Positions 1 through 8,601 of a stretch of DNA of 64,000 nucleotides are shown here, piece after piece. Every line of letters starts with the position of its first letter. Positions within the stretch are counted from its first letter, which is position 1. This DNA is from RYN-230 sp963837515 (lineage in GTDB: Bacteria; Actinomycetota; Actinomycetes; Streptosporangiales; Streptosporangiaceae). The stretch is taken from assembly GCA_963837515.1 (NCBI GenBank), contig CAWINT010000002.1, forward strand, positions 744,001 to 808,000, read 5' to 3'. A model generated the notes under the pieces. That model did no database searches and was not told where the DNA came from. It was given only the letters and a program-made list of their open reading frames with translations. The position numbers were made by a program, and so were the translations under genes.

Positions 1-1
1 G

Positions 2-181
2 GAAGAGATCCTGATGACCCCCGAAGAGCTGCGGATCGTCTGGCAGCTGCGCCGGGTGCTGCACGCGCTGGAGCCGCAGCAGGCGCTTGAGGTGCTCATG
101 GAGCGGATGAAGGAGACCAAGAGCAACGCCGAGTTCCTGCTGCACGTCCAGAAGACCACCGTCGGCCAGGACCGGAACTAG
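2..181 (+). CDS. rho: Transcription termination factor Rho, C-terminal end (partial)
   Basis: The window opens inside this gene; 59 residues and the stop remain. They read as the C-terminal helices of the Rho RecA-like ATPase domain, with a MTPEELRIVWQLRR helix followed by LEVLMERMKETKSNAEFLL near the end. Rho is the hexameric RNA helicase that ends transcription at unstructured C-rich RNA. Identification rests on this tail and on the following genes rpmE, prfA and prmC, an order conserved in actinobacteria. A strong hairpin follows the stop by 12 bases. Confidence 0.93.
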   Translation, partial: EEILMTPEELRIVWQLRRVLHALEPQQALEVLMERMKETKSNAEFLLHVQKTTVGQDRN

Positions 182-193
182 GCGAACCCCGGC

Positions 194-222
194 GTGACGG
201 CCCCGCCGGGCGGGGCCGTCAC
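194..222 (+). terminator. Hairpin terminator after rho
   Basis: A perfect 14-base inverted repeat (194-207 and 209-222) separated by one base folds into a very GC-rich stem starting 12 bases after the rho stop. No T-run follows, as is usual in high-GC actinomycetes. The remaining bases up to rpmE at 450 should hold the rpmE promoter, but I see no clear -35/-10 pair. Confidence 0.7.
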
Positions 223-449
223 GGGGGTTGCCCGGCTCGCCATCCGGGCTCGCCGCCGGGTCCGCCCGGGGGGAATGTCCAGGCCCTGCGCGGCGTTGCA
301 CGGTCTGGCACACTGAAGGACCGCGCTTTCCGGCGCGGGACCCGCGCCGGAAACGGCGCGGCACACGCCACAACCAGCGCGGTACCGGTTCACGCCGTCG
401 CGGCTCATCCGCCCGGCGACCCGGCGACCGCCCGAGGCAGGAGTACGAA

Positions 450-671
450 GTGAAGCCTGGTATCCACCCGGACTACGTGGTGACGGAAGTGACCTGCACT
501 TGCGGGAGCACCTTCACCACCCGGAGCACCGCGGGTGGCGGCGTGATCCACGCCGACATCTGCTCGAACTGTCACCCGTTCTACACGGGCAAGCAGAAGA
601 TCCTCGACACCGGTGGCCGCGTGGCCCGGTTCGAGCGCCGGTTCGGCAAGAAGGCCGCCGGCTCCAAGTAG
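450..671 (+). CDS. rpmE: 50S ribosomal protein L31 (zinc-binding type)
   Basis: This is the 73-residue large-subunit protein L31, which bridges the 50S and 30S subunits. The sequence begins MKPGIHPDYVVTEVTCTCGS and has CTC near residues 16-18 and CSNCHPFYTGKQ further on, so the CxC...CxxC zinc-binding form (C+) is present. The GTG start at 450 is preceded by AGGAG at 438-442. The longer frame from 228 is not needed, because homologues start at MKPGIHP. It lies between rho and prfA as in mycobacteria and streptomycetes. Confidence 0.96.
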   Translation: MKPGIHPDYVVTEVTCTCGSTFTTRSTAGGGVIHADICSNCHPFYTGKQKILDTGGRVARFERRFGKKAAGSK

Positions 672-826
672 CTTTTCCCGGGTCACCGTGCGGTGGCGCC
701 ATGGCCTGGCCAGGCGCCTGCCGCGCGGTGATTTTGGGTTTGGGCACAGATCAGCGCCGGCCCCTGACCGCGGACCGGCCAGCGGGCACCGGCACGGGAG
801 CCCGCATTCGGCGGAGGAGGGCAACG

Positions 827-1897
827 GTGTTCGACCGGCTCAGTGAGCTGGCTGCGGAGCACACCGAGCTGGAGCACACCCTCGCCGACCCAGCCGTGCA
901 CGCCGACCCGGACCGGGCCCGCGCGCTGTCCCGCCGCTACGGTGAGATCTCCCCGGTGGTCGAGGCCTACCGGGCCTGGCAGCAGACGTCGGCCGATGAG
1001 GCCACCGCCCGCGAGCTGGCCGCCGAGGATGCCTCGTTCGCGGCCGAGGCGGACCAGCTGGCCCGCCGCCGGGCCGAGTTCGAGGACCAGCTGACCCAGT
1101 ACCTCATGCCGCGCGACCCCAGCGACGGCAAAGACGTCCTGCTGGAGGTGAAGGCGGGCGAGGGCGGCGAGGAGTCGGCCCTGTTCGCCGGGGACCTGCT
1201 GCGGATGTACCTGCGCTACGCGGAGCGGCAGGGCTGGAAGACCGAGATCCTCGATTCCACCATGACCGGCCTGGGCGGCTATAAGGACGTCACGGTGGCG
1301 GTCAAGTCCGGCGGCCGGGGCGCCCCCGGGCCGGGGGTCTGGTCGCGGCTCAAGTACGAGGGCGGCGTGCACCGGGTCCAGCGCGTCCCGGTCACCGAAT
1401 CGCAGGGCCGGATCCACACCTCGGCGGCGGGCGTGCTGGTGCTGCCGGAAGCCGACCCGGTCGAGGTGACCATCGACCCGAACGACCTGCGGGTGGACGT
1501 GTACCGCTCGTCGGGGCCCGGGGGGCAGAGCGTGAACACCACGGACTCCGCGGTGCGCATCACGCACAAGCCGTCCGGCATCGTCGTCTCCTGCCAGAAT
1601 GAGAAGAGCCAGCTGCAGAACAAGGAGCAGGCGCTGCGCATCCTGCGCGCCCGGCTGCTGGCCGCCGCGCAGGCGGATGCGGCCGCGCAGGCTTCCGCCG
1701 ATCGCCGCAGCCAGGTGAAAGAGGTGGACCGCTCGCAGCGGGTGCGCACCTACAACTTCCCGGAGAACCGCATCTCTGACCACCGGGTCGGCTACAAGGC
1801 TTATAACCTGGACCACGTCATCGACGGGGACCTGGACGCGGTGATCGGCGCGCTGGCCGACGCGGACCGGTCGCGGGCGGGCAGTGGCGGCCGATGA
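827..1897 (+). CDS. prfA: Peptide chain release factor 1
   Basis: RF1 recognises UAA and UAG stop codons and triggers peptide release on the ribosome. The 356-residue protein has the GGQ catalytic motif at residues 232-234 (SSGPGGQSVNTTDSAVR). In the codon-recognition domain it has the RF1-type PVT tripeptide (HRVQRVPVTESQGRIH) rather than the SPF of RF2. The start is GTG 827, 8 bases after a GGAGGAGG ribosome site; the open frame extends back to 500 but that part is the shadow of rpmE. PrmC, which methylates the GGQ glutamine, is encoded just downstream. Confidence 0.96.
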   Translation: MFDRLSELAAEHTELEHTLADPAVHADPDRARALSRRYGEISPVVEAYRAWQQTSADEATARELAAEDASFAAEADQLARRRAEFEDQLTQYLMPRDPSDGKDVLLEVKAGEGGEESALFAGDLLRMYLRYAERQGWKTEILDSTMTGLGGYKDVTVAVKSGGRGAPGPGVWSRLKYEGGVHRVQRVPVTESQGRIHTSAAGVLVLPEADPVEVTIDPNDLRVDVYRSSGPGGQSVNTTDSAVRITHKPSGIVVSCQNEKSQLQNKEQALRILRARLLAAAQADAAAQASADRRSQVKEVDRSQRVRTYNFPENRISDHRVGYKAYNLDHVIDGDLDAVIGALADADRSRAGSGGR

Positions 1898-1962
1898 CAG
1901 CTGATCCGGTCCCGCCGCGCCCGCCCGCGGCCGGGCCGGGCCGGGCCACCTGATCCAGGCCA

Positions 1963-2856
1963 GTGATGAGTTTGCTGCTTAACGAAATTGCCGTGGCCGC
2001 TGCCCGCCTGGCCGAGGCCGGGGTGGACTCGCCGCGGGCCGACGCGGAGCAGATCGCCGCGCACGTGCACGGGGTGCCGCGGACCGAGCTGCACCGGGTG
2101 CCGGACGCCGACTTCGACCCCCGGTTCTGGGACGAGGTCGCCCGCCGCGAGGCGCGTGAGCCGCTGCAGCACATCACCGGGCACGCCTACTTCCGCTACC
2201 TGGATCTCGAGGTCGGGCCGGGCGTCTTCGTCCCGCGGCCGGAGACCGAGGTGATGACCGGCTGGGCTATCGACCGGCTCCGCGCCATGGATGTGAGCGA
2301 GCCGCTCGTCGCCGACCTGGGTACCGGCTCGGGCGCCATCGCCCTGGCCATCGCGCAGGAGGTGCCGCGGGCCCGGGTACACGCGGTGGAGGTGGACCCG
2401 CTGGCCCGCCACTGGGCGCAGCGCAACATCGACCGGTCCGCGGCCGCCGCGCCGCACACCGCCGGGCGGGTCACCCTGGACAGCGCGGACTTCGGGTCGG
2501 CGCTGGCCGCCCTGGACGGCGCCGTGGACCTGGTGATCAGCAACCCGCCCTACATTCCCTGGGGGGCCTCGGTGCCCCCGGAAGTGGGGGAGTACGACCC
2601 GGCGACCGCGCTGTGGGGTGGCGCCGACGGGCTGGACGCGGTGCGGGTGGTGGAGCGGACCGCCCGCCGCCTGCTGCGGCCGGGCGGGCTGGTGGCCGTG
2701 GAACACGGCGCCCCGCAGGGCGCCGCCGTGTACTGGGTCTTCGCCGAGGAGCGTGGCTGGCACGATCCGCGCAATCACCGGGACCTGGCCGGCCGGGACC
2801 GTTTCGTCACCGCGGTCTGGCCGGGGCCGCAAAGGTGGGAGGATGAACGCTCATGA
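1963..2856 (+). CDS. prmC: Release factor glutamine methyltransferase PrmC (HemK)
   Basis: This SAM-dependent methyltransferase modifies the glutamine of the GGQ motif of release factors. The 297-residue product has an N-terminal helical domain, the SAM motif VADLGTGSGAIALAIA and the catalytic NPPY at residues 194-197 (VISNPPYIP). Start choices are GTG 1963 or the adjacent ATG 1966. It follows prfA by 65 bases and its stop overlaps the ATG of the next gene (ATGA), so it is translationally coupled to sua5. Confidence 0.95.
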   Translation: MMSLLLNEIAVAAARLAEAGVDSPRADAEQIAAHVHGVPRTELHRVPDADFDPRFWDEVARREAREPLQHITGHAYFRYLDLEVGPGVFVPRPETEVMTGWAIDRLRAMDVSEPLVADLGTGSGAIALAIAQEVPRARVHAVEVDPLARHWAQRNIDRSAAAAPHTAGRVTLDSADFGSALAALDGAVDLVISNPPYIPWGASVPPEVGEYDPATALWGGADGLDAVRVVERTARRLLRPGGLVAVEHGAPQGAAVYWVFAEERGWHDPRNHRDLAGRDRFVTAVWPGPQRWEDERS

Positions 2857-3668
2857 GCAACCGCTTTGACTGCGCCGACCCGGTGCAGCGCGCTGAGGGC
2901 CTGGCCGCCGCGGAGCGCGCGCTGCGCCGCGGGGAACTGGTCGTGCTGCCCACCGACACGGTGTACGGGGTGGCGGCCGAGGCGTTCGACCCGGTCGCGG
3001 TGGACCGCCTGCTGAAGGCTAAAGGACGGGGCCGCGACATGCCTCCGCCGGTCCTGGTCGGCACGGTGCGGGCGGCGATGGCGCTAGTGACCGATCTGGG
3101 CCAGATGGGCAAGGACCTGATGGATGAGTTCTGGCCCGGCGGCCTGACCCTGATCTGCCGGGCCAGCCCGACGCTCGTCTGGGACATCGGGGAGACCAAG
3201 GGCACGGTGGCGGTCCGGATGCCGCTGCACCCGGTCGCGCTGGACCTGCTCAAGCAGACCGGCCCGCTGGCCGTGAGCAGCGCGAACATCTCCGGGCAGC
3301 GGCCGGCCACCACCGCCGACGAGGCCGTCGCCCAGCTGGGCGAGCAGGTCGGGGTCTACCTGGACGGCGGGCCCGGCCCGGGTGACGTGCCGTCCACCAT
3401 CGTCAACCTGACCGGCACCGTGCCGCGGCTGCTCCGGGCCGGGGTGATCAGCTTGGTGCAGCTCCGCGAGGTGATCCCGGTGGACGTGCGGGACGAAGCC
3501 GCGCTGCGGCCGTTCCCGGCCAGCCGCGAGCCAGAGGAGCCCGCGAGCCCGGACGACCTGGCGGCTGGGCCCGATGTGGCGGCTGGGCCCGATGTGGCGG
3601 CTGGGCCCGATGTGGCGGCTGGGCCCGATGTGGCGGCTGGGCCCGATGTGGCGGCTCAGGCAGAGTAA
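2853..3668 (+). CDS. ywlC: L-threonylcarbamoyladenylate synthase (Sua5/YciO/YrdC)
   Basis: The enzyme makes threonylcarbamoyl-AMP from threonine, bicarbonate and ATP for the t6A37 modification of ANN-decoding tRNAs. The YrdC fold is clear: ELVVLPTDTVYGVAAEAFD near the N-terminus, a KAKGRGRDMPPPVLV segment, FWPGGLTLI and the SSANISGQ motif. The core ends around residue 210. The C-terminal 60 residues are not a full Sua5 domain but an acidic tail ending in five AAGPDV hexapeptides from an 18-bp tandem repeat. It starts within the end of prmC. Confidence 0.94.
   Translation: MSNRFDCADPVQRAEGLAAAERALRRGELVVLPTDTVYGVAAEAFDPVAVDRLLKAKGRGRDMPPPVLVGTVRAAMALVTDLGQMGKDLMDEFWPGGLTLICRASPTLVWDIGETKGTVAVRMPLHPVALDLLKQTGPLAVSSANISGQRPATTADEAVAQLGEQVGVYLDGGPGPGDVPSTIVNLTGTVPRLLRAGVISLVQLREVIPVDVRDEAALRPFPASREPEEPASPDDLAAGPDVAAGPDVAAGPDVAAGPDVAAGPDVAAQAE
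3561..3650 (+). repeat. 18-bp tandem repeat, five units, in the 3' end of sua5
   Basis: Five identical 18-bp units (gcggctgggcccgatgtg) lie head to tail at 3561-3578, 3579-3596, 3597-3614, 3615-3632 and 3633-3650, followed by a truncated unit. Each unit encodes AAGPDV in the sua5 frame. Complete identity suggests recent expansion by slippage or unequal exchange; the period is a multiple of three, so copy changes keep the frame. Confidence 0.95.
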
Positions 3669-3815
3669 GGGACCGGTCCCGGGGGATGATCTCCTGCGCG
3701 ACCGCCAGCCTGGCCGGGTGACCGCAGCCGAACGGCGCGGCACCATCCGCGTCGCGCCAGGCGGCTACAGTGGGGCAGTAATGGACGCGGCAACGAGAGT
3801 GGCCGGTGAACCGGG

Positions 3816-5516
3816 ATGAAGGAGTACGGGCTGACGGCGCTGGTGGCCGCGACCGTGACCTACCTGCTCATCCCGCTGGTCCGCCGGTTCGCCATGGCCG
3901 TCGGCGCCATGAAGCAGCCGCGGGAACGCGACGTGCACACCGAGCCGGTACCGACCCTGGGCGGGCTGGCGATGTACGGCGGGCTGGCCGCCGGCCTGCT
4001 GGTGGCCTCGCGGATGTACCCGCTCAGCACCGTGTTCCGGGGCACCCGGGTGGGCAGCGGGCTGCTGCTGGCCGGGGCCGTGCTCGTGCTCCTCGGCGTG
4101 GTGGACGACCGCTGGGGCATGGGCGCGCTCACCAAGCTGGGCGGCCAGGTGGCAGCCGGGGTGATCCTGGTGGTCTGGAGCGGCGCGACCACCTCGTGGC
4201 TGCCGCTCCCACGTGGCGGCACGCTGGCGCTCACCCAGGACGAGGCCACCGTGCTCACCATCCTGATCGTGGTGGTGACGATCAACGCGGTCAACTTCAT
4301 CGACGGGCTGGACGGGCTGGCCGCCGGGATCGTCGCCATCGGCGCGGCCGCCTTCTACCTGTACTACTACACGCTGGCCAAGCGGGTTGGGCTGAGCGAG
4401 CAGGACGACCCGGCGCTGGCCGCCGCCGTGCTGGGCGGGATATGCGTCGGCTTTCTGCCGCACAATTTCCATCCGGCCCGGATCTTCATGGGCGACACGG
4501 GGTCGATGCTGCTCGGGCTGCTGCTGGCCTACGCGCCGATCTCCAGCCTCGCCACCCTCGACCCGAACACGCTGACCGCCCCGGCCGCGCACCACGGCGG
4601 GACGGTTAACCGGTTCCCGGAGTTGCTGCCGCTCCTGGTGCCCGCCGCCATCATGCTGCTGCCGTACGCCGACCTGCTGCTGGCCGTGGTCCGCCGGACC
4701 CGGGCCGGGATGTCCCCGTTCGCCGCGGACAAGAAGCACCTGCAGCACCGGTTGCTGGACATCGGGCATTCGCACCGGGCCAGCGTGCTGATCATGTACA
4801 TGTGGGCCACGCTGTTCGCCGGGACGGTGGTGCTGCTGTCGATCATGCGGACCAAGCTGTACGTCCTGGGCATCGTCACCGTGGGGGGCGTGCTGGTGCT
4901 GCTCCTGCTGTCCATGCCCCGGCTGCGCTGGTGGGCCCGGCCCGGGCCGGGCCGGAAGCCAAGCGGCCCGGCCGGAGCCGCCTCCGGGCCGGACCCGGCG
5001 CTGGCCGGCGCGGTCGCCGTGGGCTCCGTCCCGGCTGCTGTCGGGACAGCCGGTCCCGGTTACCTCACCCCGGACGGCGCGCCCGCGCCGGTGCGGACCG
5101 GGCGGCCGCCCTGGGAGGAATCGCTGGCTGCCCCGCCCCCGTACCGTTCCCTTGACTCGCAGCGTTCCCTTGACCAGCAACGCTCTCTTGACCCGCACCA
5201 GCCGCCGCCCTCCCAGATGACGGGGCCCGGCGCGCCCGGCCCGGCGGCTCAGCCCACGGGCCCGGTACCCCGCGTGCCCGATCCGGCGGCCGGGCCGGCA
5301 GTCCCGCGGTCCGGGCCCGGTGGCTACCCGGCGGCCGGGCACACTCCCGGCGCCCCGGGCGCGGGCAACGGCTACCGGCCCGGTCACGGTCCCCAGCCCG
5401 GCCACGGTCCCTGGCCCGGCCACGCCCCCCGGCCCGGCAGCGCGGGTCAGCCCACCGACGGCGAGCCGGACGGTGAGGCGCCGCCCTGGTACTCCGGGCG
5501 TCCCGCCCCCGGCTGA
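3816..5516 (+). CDS. wecA: MraY/WecA-family glycosyl-1-phosphate transferase with long Pro-rich tail
   Basis: This membrane enzyme transfers a sugar-1-phosphate, probably GlcNAc-1-P, from the UDP-sugar to a polyprenyl phosphate carrier; in mycobacteria the gene at this position (rfe) starts arabinogalactan linker synthesis. About ten hydrophobic segments are visible. Diagnostic motifs are VVDDRW (Asp97-Asp98), NFIDGLDGLAAG (160-171), FLPHNFHPARIFMGDTGS (213-230) and the HRLLDIGHSH loop (311-320). The catalytic core ends near residue 375. The remaining about 190 residues are a cytoplasmic Pro/Gly-rich tail, much longer than in typical homologues. Substrate specificity cannot be fixed from sequence. 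Confidence 0.9.
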   Translation: MKEYGLTALVAATVTYLLIPLVRRFAMAVGAMKQPRERDVHTEPVPTLGGLAMYGGLAAGLLVASRMYPLSTVFRGTRVGSGLLLAGAVLVLLGVVDDRWGMGALTKLGGQVAAGVILVVWSGATTSWLPLPRGGTLALTQDEATVLTILIVVVTINAVNFIDGLDGLAAGIVAIGAAAFYLYYYTLAKRVGLSEQDDPALAAAVLGGICVGFLPHNFHPARIFMGDTGSMLLGLLLAYAPISSLATLDPNTLTAPAAHHGGTVNRFPELLPLLVPAAIMLLPYADLLLAVVRRTRAGMSPFAADKKHLQHRLLDIGHSHRASVLIMYMWATLFAGTVVLLSIMRTKLYVLGIVTVGGVLVLLLLSMPRLRWWARPGPGRKPSGPAGAASGPDPALAGAVAVGSVPAAVGTAGPGYLTPDGAPAPVRTGRPPWEESLAAPPPYRSLDSQRSLDQQRSLDPHQPPPSQMTGPGAPGPAAQPTGPVPRVPDPAAGPAVPRSGPGGYPAAGHTPGAPGAGNGYRPGHGPQPGHGPWPGHAPRPGSAGQPTDGEPDGEAPPWYSGRPAPG

Positions 5517-5849
5517 GCACGGGCCGGCGGGTAGATCCCGCCGCGGCGGGTAGTTCCTCCGCCATTGCGAACAGTGCTGGTCTTCCTGTCAGCCTGGGGG
5601 TTAAGGGCGGTTTGGGTAAGGTTCATCACAGCCGCACCCCTGGTAAAGCCCAGCTATAGGAGCTTGTGATATCTTTCACGAGCAGTCACTCGAGGACGAG
5701 TGAGGGGCCCGTGATAGGTTTCGCTAACCCGGCGGATGTCGGCATCCGCCTCGGCGGCATCTGGGCTCCTGCCCGGTGCCGCACGGAAAGCGGTCCGGTC
5801 CGTCCCCGGGTCAAGTGTCCTCCTGTCGAGCCCTCCGGAGCCACCTAAG
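5517..5849 (+). promoter_or_regulatory. Leader region of the ATP synthase operon
   Basis: These 333 bases between wecA and atpI contain no convincing gene and are less GC-rich than their surroundings. I see a 7-bp inverted repeat with a 4-base loop (5686-5692 and 5697-5703) and two related 12-mers, GTGATATCTTTC at 5666 and GTGATAGGTTTC at 5711. These are candidate promoter or operator elements for the atp operon. A 60-residue frame at 5666 has no family resemblance. Confidence 0.4.
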
Positions 5850-6254
5850 ATGCTGGCGAGCTATGGCCCGATCGCCCGGCGGTCTGCCGTGATGACGGCG
5901 GCCGTCGCGGTGATCATGGTGGCGCTCTCTGCTGGCCTCGGCGGCGTCAAAGGCCTGATCGGCGGGGTCCTCGGGGTGGCCCTGGTCGCCATGTTCTTCG
6001 CGATCAGCATCACGGCCGTGTCGCGGGCCGCCAAGGTGAGCCCGCAGGCCATGATGATCACCGCGCTCACCAGCTACATCATCAAAATCCTCGTGCTGCT
6101 GATCGTGGTGGCCAAGTTCAGCGGCACCACCGTGTTCAACGGGAAGCTGTTCGGCCTGACCGCCATCGTGTGCGTCCTCGCCTGGAGCGGGGCCCAGGTG
6201 CTGTGGTCGATGCGGCTGAAGATGCTGTACGTGGAGCCGGACGGGGAACGGTGA
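5850..6254 (+). CDS. atpI: ATP synthase I-type membrane protein (AtpI family)
   Basis: A 134-residue membrane protein with four predicted transmembrane segments (VMTAAVAVIMVALSAGL, GGVLGVALVAMFFAISI, ALTSYIIKILVLLIVVAKF, LTAIVCVLAWSGAQVLWS). AtpI proteins help assemble the c-ring, possibly with a Mg2+ role. The ATG at 5850 is chosen because GGAG ends 9 bases upstream; a longer frame from 5736 adds a non-conserved Ser/Pro stretch. It begins the atp cluster, directly downstream of wecA as in other actinobacteria. Confidence 0.8.
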   Translation: MLASYGPIARRSAVMTAAVAVIMVALSAGLGGVKGLIGGVLGVALVAMFFAISITAVSRAAKVSPQAMMITALTSYIIKILVLLIVVAKFSGTTVFNGKLFGLTAIVCVLAWSGAQVLWSMRLKMLYVEPDGER

Positions 6255-6357
6255 CGCGTGGCGCATCTCTCGCTTCCGGACCTCGGACCGCGGCCCGCGA
6301 GCCAGGCCGCCCGTCGGCGCCCCAGCCACCGGCCCGTTCCCGGCCAGGGGCCCCGCG

Positions 6358-6654
6358 ATGAGCTGGCGGGCAGGCGGCCGGGGGCGGCCGGGCCCGGTCA
6401 CCAGCGGCACCGACACGGGCAACGGCCCGGAGCCCACCCCGCCCGGCCCGCCCACCGGGAGCCGTGGTGGGCCGCCGCCGGACAACGCCGGGTGGACGAT
6501 CTTTTCCTACCTGATCTCCGGGATGGTGGTCTATGGCCTGCTCGGCTGGCTGCTAGCCAGCCTGACGCACGTCCGGCTGCTGCTCCCGCTGGGGGCACTG
6601 ACCGGGCTGGTGGTGGCGATCGGCGGAATCGTCTGGAAGTACGGTCGGCCCTGA
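6358..6654 (+). CDS. AtpZ/AtpI-family small membrane protein
   Basis: The 98-residue product has a Gly/Pro-rich N-terminus and two membrane helices in the pattern GWTIFSYLISGMVVYGLLGWLL ... LLLPLGALTGLVVAIGGIVWKYG, which matches the short AtpZ-like proteins often found before atpB. The family is thought to assist ATP synthase assembly or Mg/Ca transport; its role here is inferred from position. The upstream ribosome site is weak, so the exact start could be different. Confidence 0.72.
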   Translation: MSWRAGGRGRPGPVTSGTDTGNGPEPTPPGPPTGSRGGPPPDNAGWTIFSYLISGMVVYGLLGWLLASLTHVRLLLPLGALTGLVVAIGGIVWKYGRP

Positions 6655-6795
6655 CTGACCGCACCGTCGGACGGCCTCCCCCTGCTCCCCTTACCCGCAT
6701 GGATGACGTGGCCGCCCCGCGGGCAGCGGACGGCACAGGAACGCAGGTCGGGCCCGTCGGCGCGGCCGGCCGGCAGGACGCTGGAGGAGACCCTC

Positions 6796-7626
6796 TTGGG
6801 CGGTAACATCGCGGTGCTCGCCGCGACCAAGTGCACGGTGGAGAACAGCCATATCTTCTCCTCGACGCACTGCGGCTACCCCGCTCCGGGCTACCCGGAC
6901 AGTTTCATCTTCACCCCGTTCTTCACGATCGGGGGCTTCGCCTTCACCAAGCCCATGCTGCTGGCCGTCGTCTGCGTGCTGGTCGTGCTCGGCTTCTTCT
7001 GGGCCGCGTTCTCCCGCCCCGAGCTGGTGCCCCGGGGCGCGCAGAACCTGGGCGAGCTTGGCATCACCTTCGTCCGGGACCAGATCCTCCGGCCGATGAT
7101 GGGCAAGCGGGGGGACAACTTCCTGCCGTTCCTGGTCGCGCTGTTCTTCTTCATCTGGGTCATGAACGTGATGGAGATCATTCCGATCGCCCAGTTCCCG
7201 CCGATGTCGAAGTTCGCCTTCCCGGCCGCGCTCATGCTGATGGTCTACGGCTGTTACAACTACCTGGGCATCAGGAACCAGGGTCTGGGCGGTTACTTCC
7301 GGAACATGATCCCGCGCGGGGTCCCGCCCGGGATCCTGGTCATCCTGGCTCCGGTGGAGATCCTGCAATACATCATCGTCCGGCCGTTCACGCTGGCCGT
7401 CCGGCTGTTTGCGAACATGTTCGCCGGCCACATTCTGCTGCTGGTGTTCACCATCGCCACCTGGTACCTGTTCAGCCTGAGCATCGGCCTGCTGTTCAGC
7501 GTGACCTCGTTCGTCCTCACCATCGTGGTGACCGCGTTCGAGATGCTGATCCAGGCGCTGCAGGCATTCATCTTCACGATCCTGACCGCCCAGTACATCG
7601 GCGGCTCGCTGGAAGCGGAACACTGA
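6796..7626 (+). CDS. atpB: F1Fo ATP synthase subunit a
   Basis: Subunit a forms the proton half-channels against the c-ring. About six membrane helices are visible, and the family hallmark RPFTLAVRLFANMFAGHILL carries the essential arginine of helix 4. The preferred start is TTG 6796, 7 bases after GGAGGA, giving 276 residues beginning MGGNIAVLAATKC. The frame stays open to 6703, but the added residues (Arg/Pro-rich) are not conserved. The next gene is atpE after a 104-base gap with a hairpin. Confidence 0.95.
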   Translation: MGGNIAVLAATKCTVENSHIFSSTHCGYPAPGYPDSFIFTPFFTIGGFAFTKPMLLAVVCVLVVLGFFWAAFSRPELVPRGAQNLGELGITFVRDQILRPMMGKRGDNFLPFLVALFFFIWVMNVMEIIPIAQFPPMSKFAFPAALMLMVYGCYNYLGIRNQGLGGYFRNMIPRGVPPGILVILAPVEILQYIIVRPFTLAVRLFANMFAGHILLLVFTIATWYLFSLSIGLLFSVTSFVLTIVVTAFEMLIQALQAFIFTILTAQYIGGSLEAEH

Positions 7627-7690
7627 GATGGCCCGCTACGGCGCGCCGCGGCGGACAGCGCCATTCCGGCGTGCACCCGAGCCCATAATC

Positions 7691-7708
7691 GCCGGCCATT
7701 GGGCCGGC
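7691..7708 (+). promoter_or_regulatory. Hairpin in the atpB-atpE gap
   Basis: GCCGGCC at 7691-7697 pairs with GGCCGGC at 7702-7708 across a four-base loop, 22 bases before the atpE start. It may be an mRNA processing or translation-tuning element, because the c subunit is needed in about ten copies per complex. Function is inferred from location only. Confidence 0.45.
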
Positions 7709-7730
7709 ACGATCGAAAAGGAACGCATGA

Positions 7731-7988
7731 ATGCTTGACGTCGCGCATGTTCTCGCAGCATCCACGGCATCCGTGCTCAGCATCAACATCGGCGCCGTGG
7801 CCTACGGTCTCGCGGCCATCGGCCCGGGCATCGGCATCGGCCTGATCTTCGGCCATGGGGTCGAGGCTATGGCCCGGCAGCCCGAGGCCCGGGGCCTGAT
7901 CCAGTCGAACATGTACATCGGGTTCGCACTAACCGAGGCGCTGGCGCTGATCGGAATTGTGATCCCCTTCATCTTCCACTACTCGTGA
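7731..7988 (+). CDS. atpE: F1Fo ATP synthase subunit c
   Basis: The 85-residue c subunit is a two-helix hairpin forming the rotor ring. Helix 1 has the glycine motif AAIGPGIGIGLIFG. The loop contains ARQPEA. Helix 2 carries the proton-binding carboxylate as Glu69 in FALTEALALIG. ATG 7731 is used; AAAGGA lies upstream. The residues around Glu69 are those of a proton-type ring. Confidence 0.96.
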   Translation: MLDVAHVLAASTASVLSINIGAVAYGLAAIGPGIGIGLIFGHGVEAMARQPEARGLIQSNMYIGFALTEALALIGIVIPFIFHYS

Positions 7989-8040
7989 CCGGCCCGGGGA
8001 CAGCGGAGAATGTGATGGACGCCCGGAAGGAGACCAGACC

Positions 8041-8601
8041 ATGAAGCACCTGGCCGCGGCGCCCGTAGTGCCCCCGTCCAACCCGCTGCTGCCCTCTTGG
8101 CCGGAACTGGTCATCGGGTCGCTGGCCTTCCTCATCGTGTTCGCCGTGCTCTGGCGTATCCTCATGCCGCGCATCCAGCAGACTCTGCAGGCACGGACCG
8201 ACGCCATCGAGGGCGGCATCCAGCGCGCCGAGGAGATGCAGGAAGAGGCCAAGCGCACGCTCGACCGGTACCGCCAGCAGCTGGCCGAGGCCCGGCAGGA
8301 GGCGGCGCGGCTGCGTGAGCAGGCCCGCGAGGAAGGCGCCCAGATCATCGCCGAGCTGCGTCAGCAGGGCGAGGCGGAACGCCGCCGTCTGGTCGACGCG
8401 GCCCACGCGCAGATCGAGCTGGACCGCCAGCAGGCCATCAACGCGCTGCGGGCCGAGGTCGGCACCATGGCGGTCGAGCTGGCCAGCCGGGTGGTCGGCG
8501 AATCGCTGGAGAACGAGGCCCGCCAGCGGCGCATCGTCGAGCGGTTCCTGGAGGACCTGGAGCGGGAGACCGCCGCCGGGGGCGAGCATGCGCGGAGCTA
8601 G
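8041..8601 (+). CDS. atpF: F1Fo ATP synthase subunit b
   Basis: The 186-residue peripheral stalk subunit has one N-terminal membrane helix (LVIGSLAFLIVFAVLWRIL, about residues 22-40) followed by a long charged helical region of coiled-coil character ending in the delta-binding segment. A good ribosome site (AAGGAGA) precedes ATG 8041. Its 3' end overlaps the start of atpH by 14 bases, so the two are probably translationally coupled. Confidence 0.94.
   Translation: MKHLAAAPVVPPSNPLLPSWPELVIGSLAFLIVFAVLWRILMPRIQQTLQARTDAIEGGIQRAEEMQEEAKRTLDRYRQQLAEARQEAARLREQAREEGAQIIAELRQQGEAERRRLVDAAHAQIELDRQQAINALRAEVGTMAVELASRVVGESLENEARQRRIVERFLEDLERETAAGGEHARS

Noticed and set aside
228..449. 5' extension of the rpmE frame to 228
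   Set aside because: Homologues start at MKPGIHP; ribosome site precedes GTG 450; the extension crosses the rho terminator region and is Arg/Pro-rich.
500..826. Long 5' extension of the prfA frame
   Set aside because: It is a shadow of rpmE in another frame; the normal RF1 start is at 827.
5666..5848. 60-residue frame in the atp leader
   Set aside because: No ribosome site or similarity; more likely part of the regulatory region.
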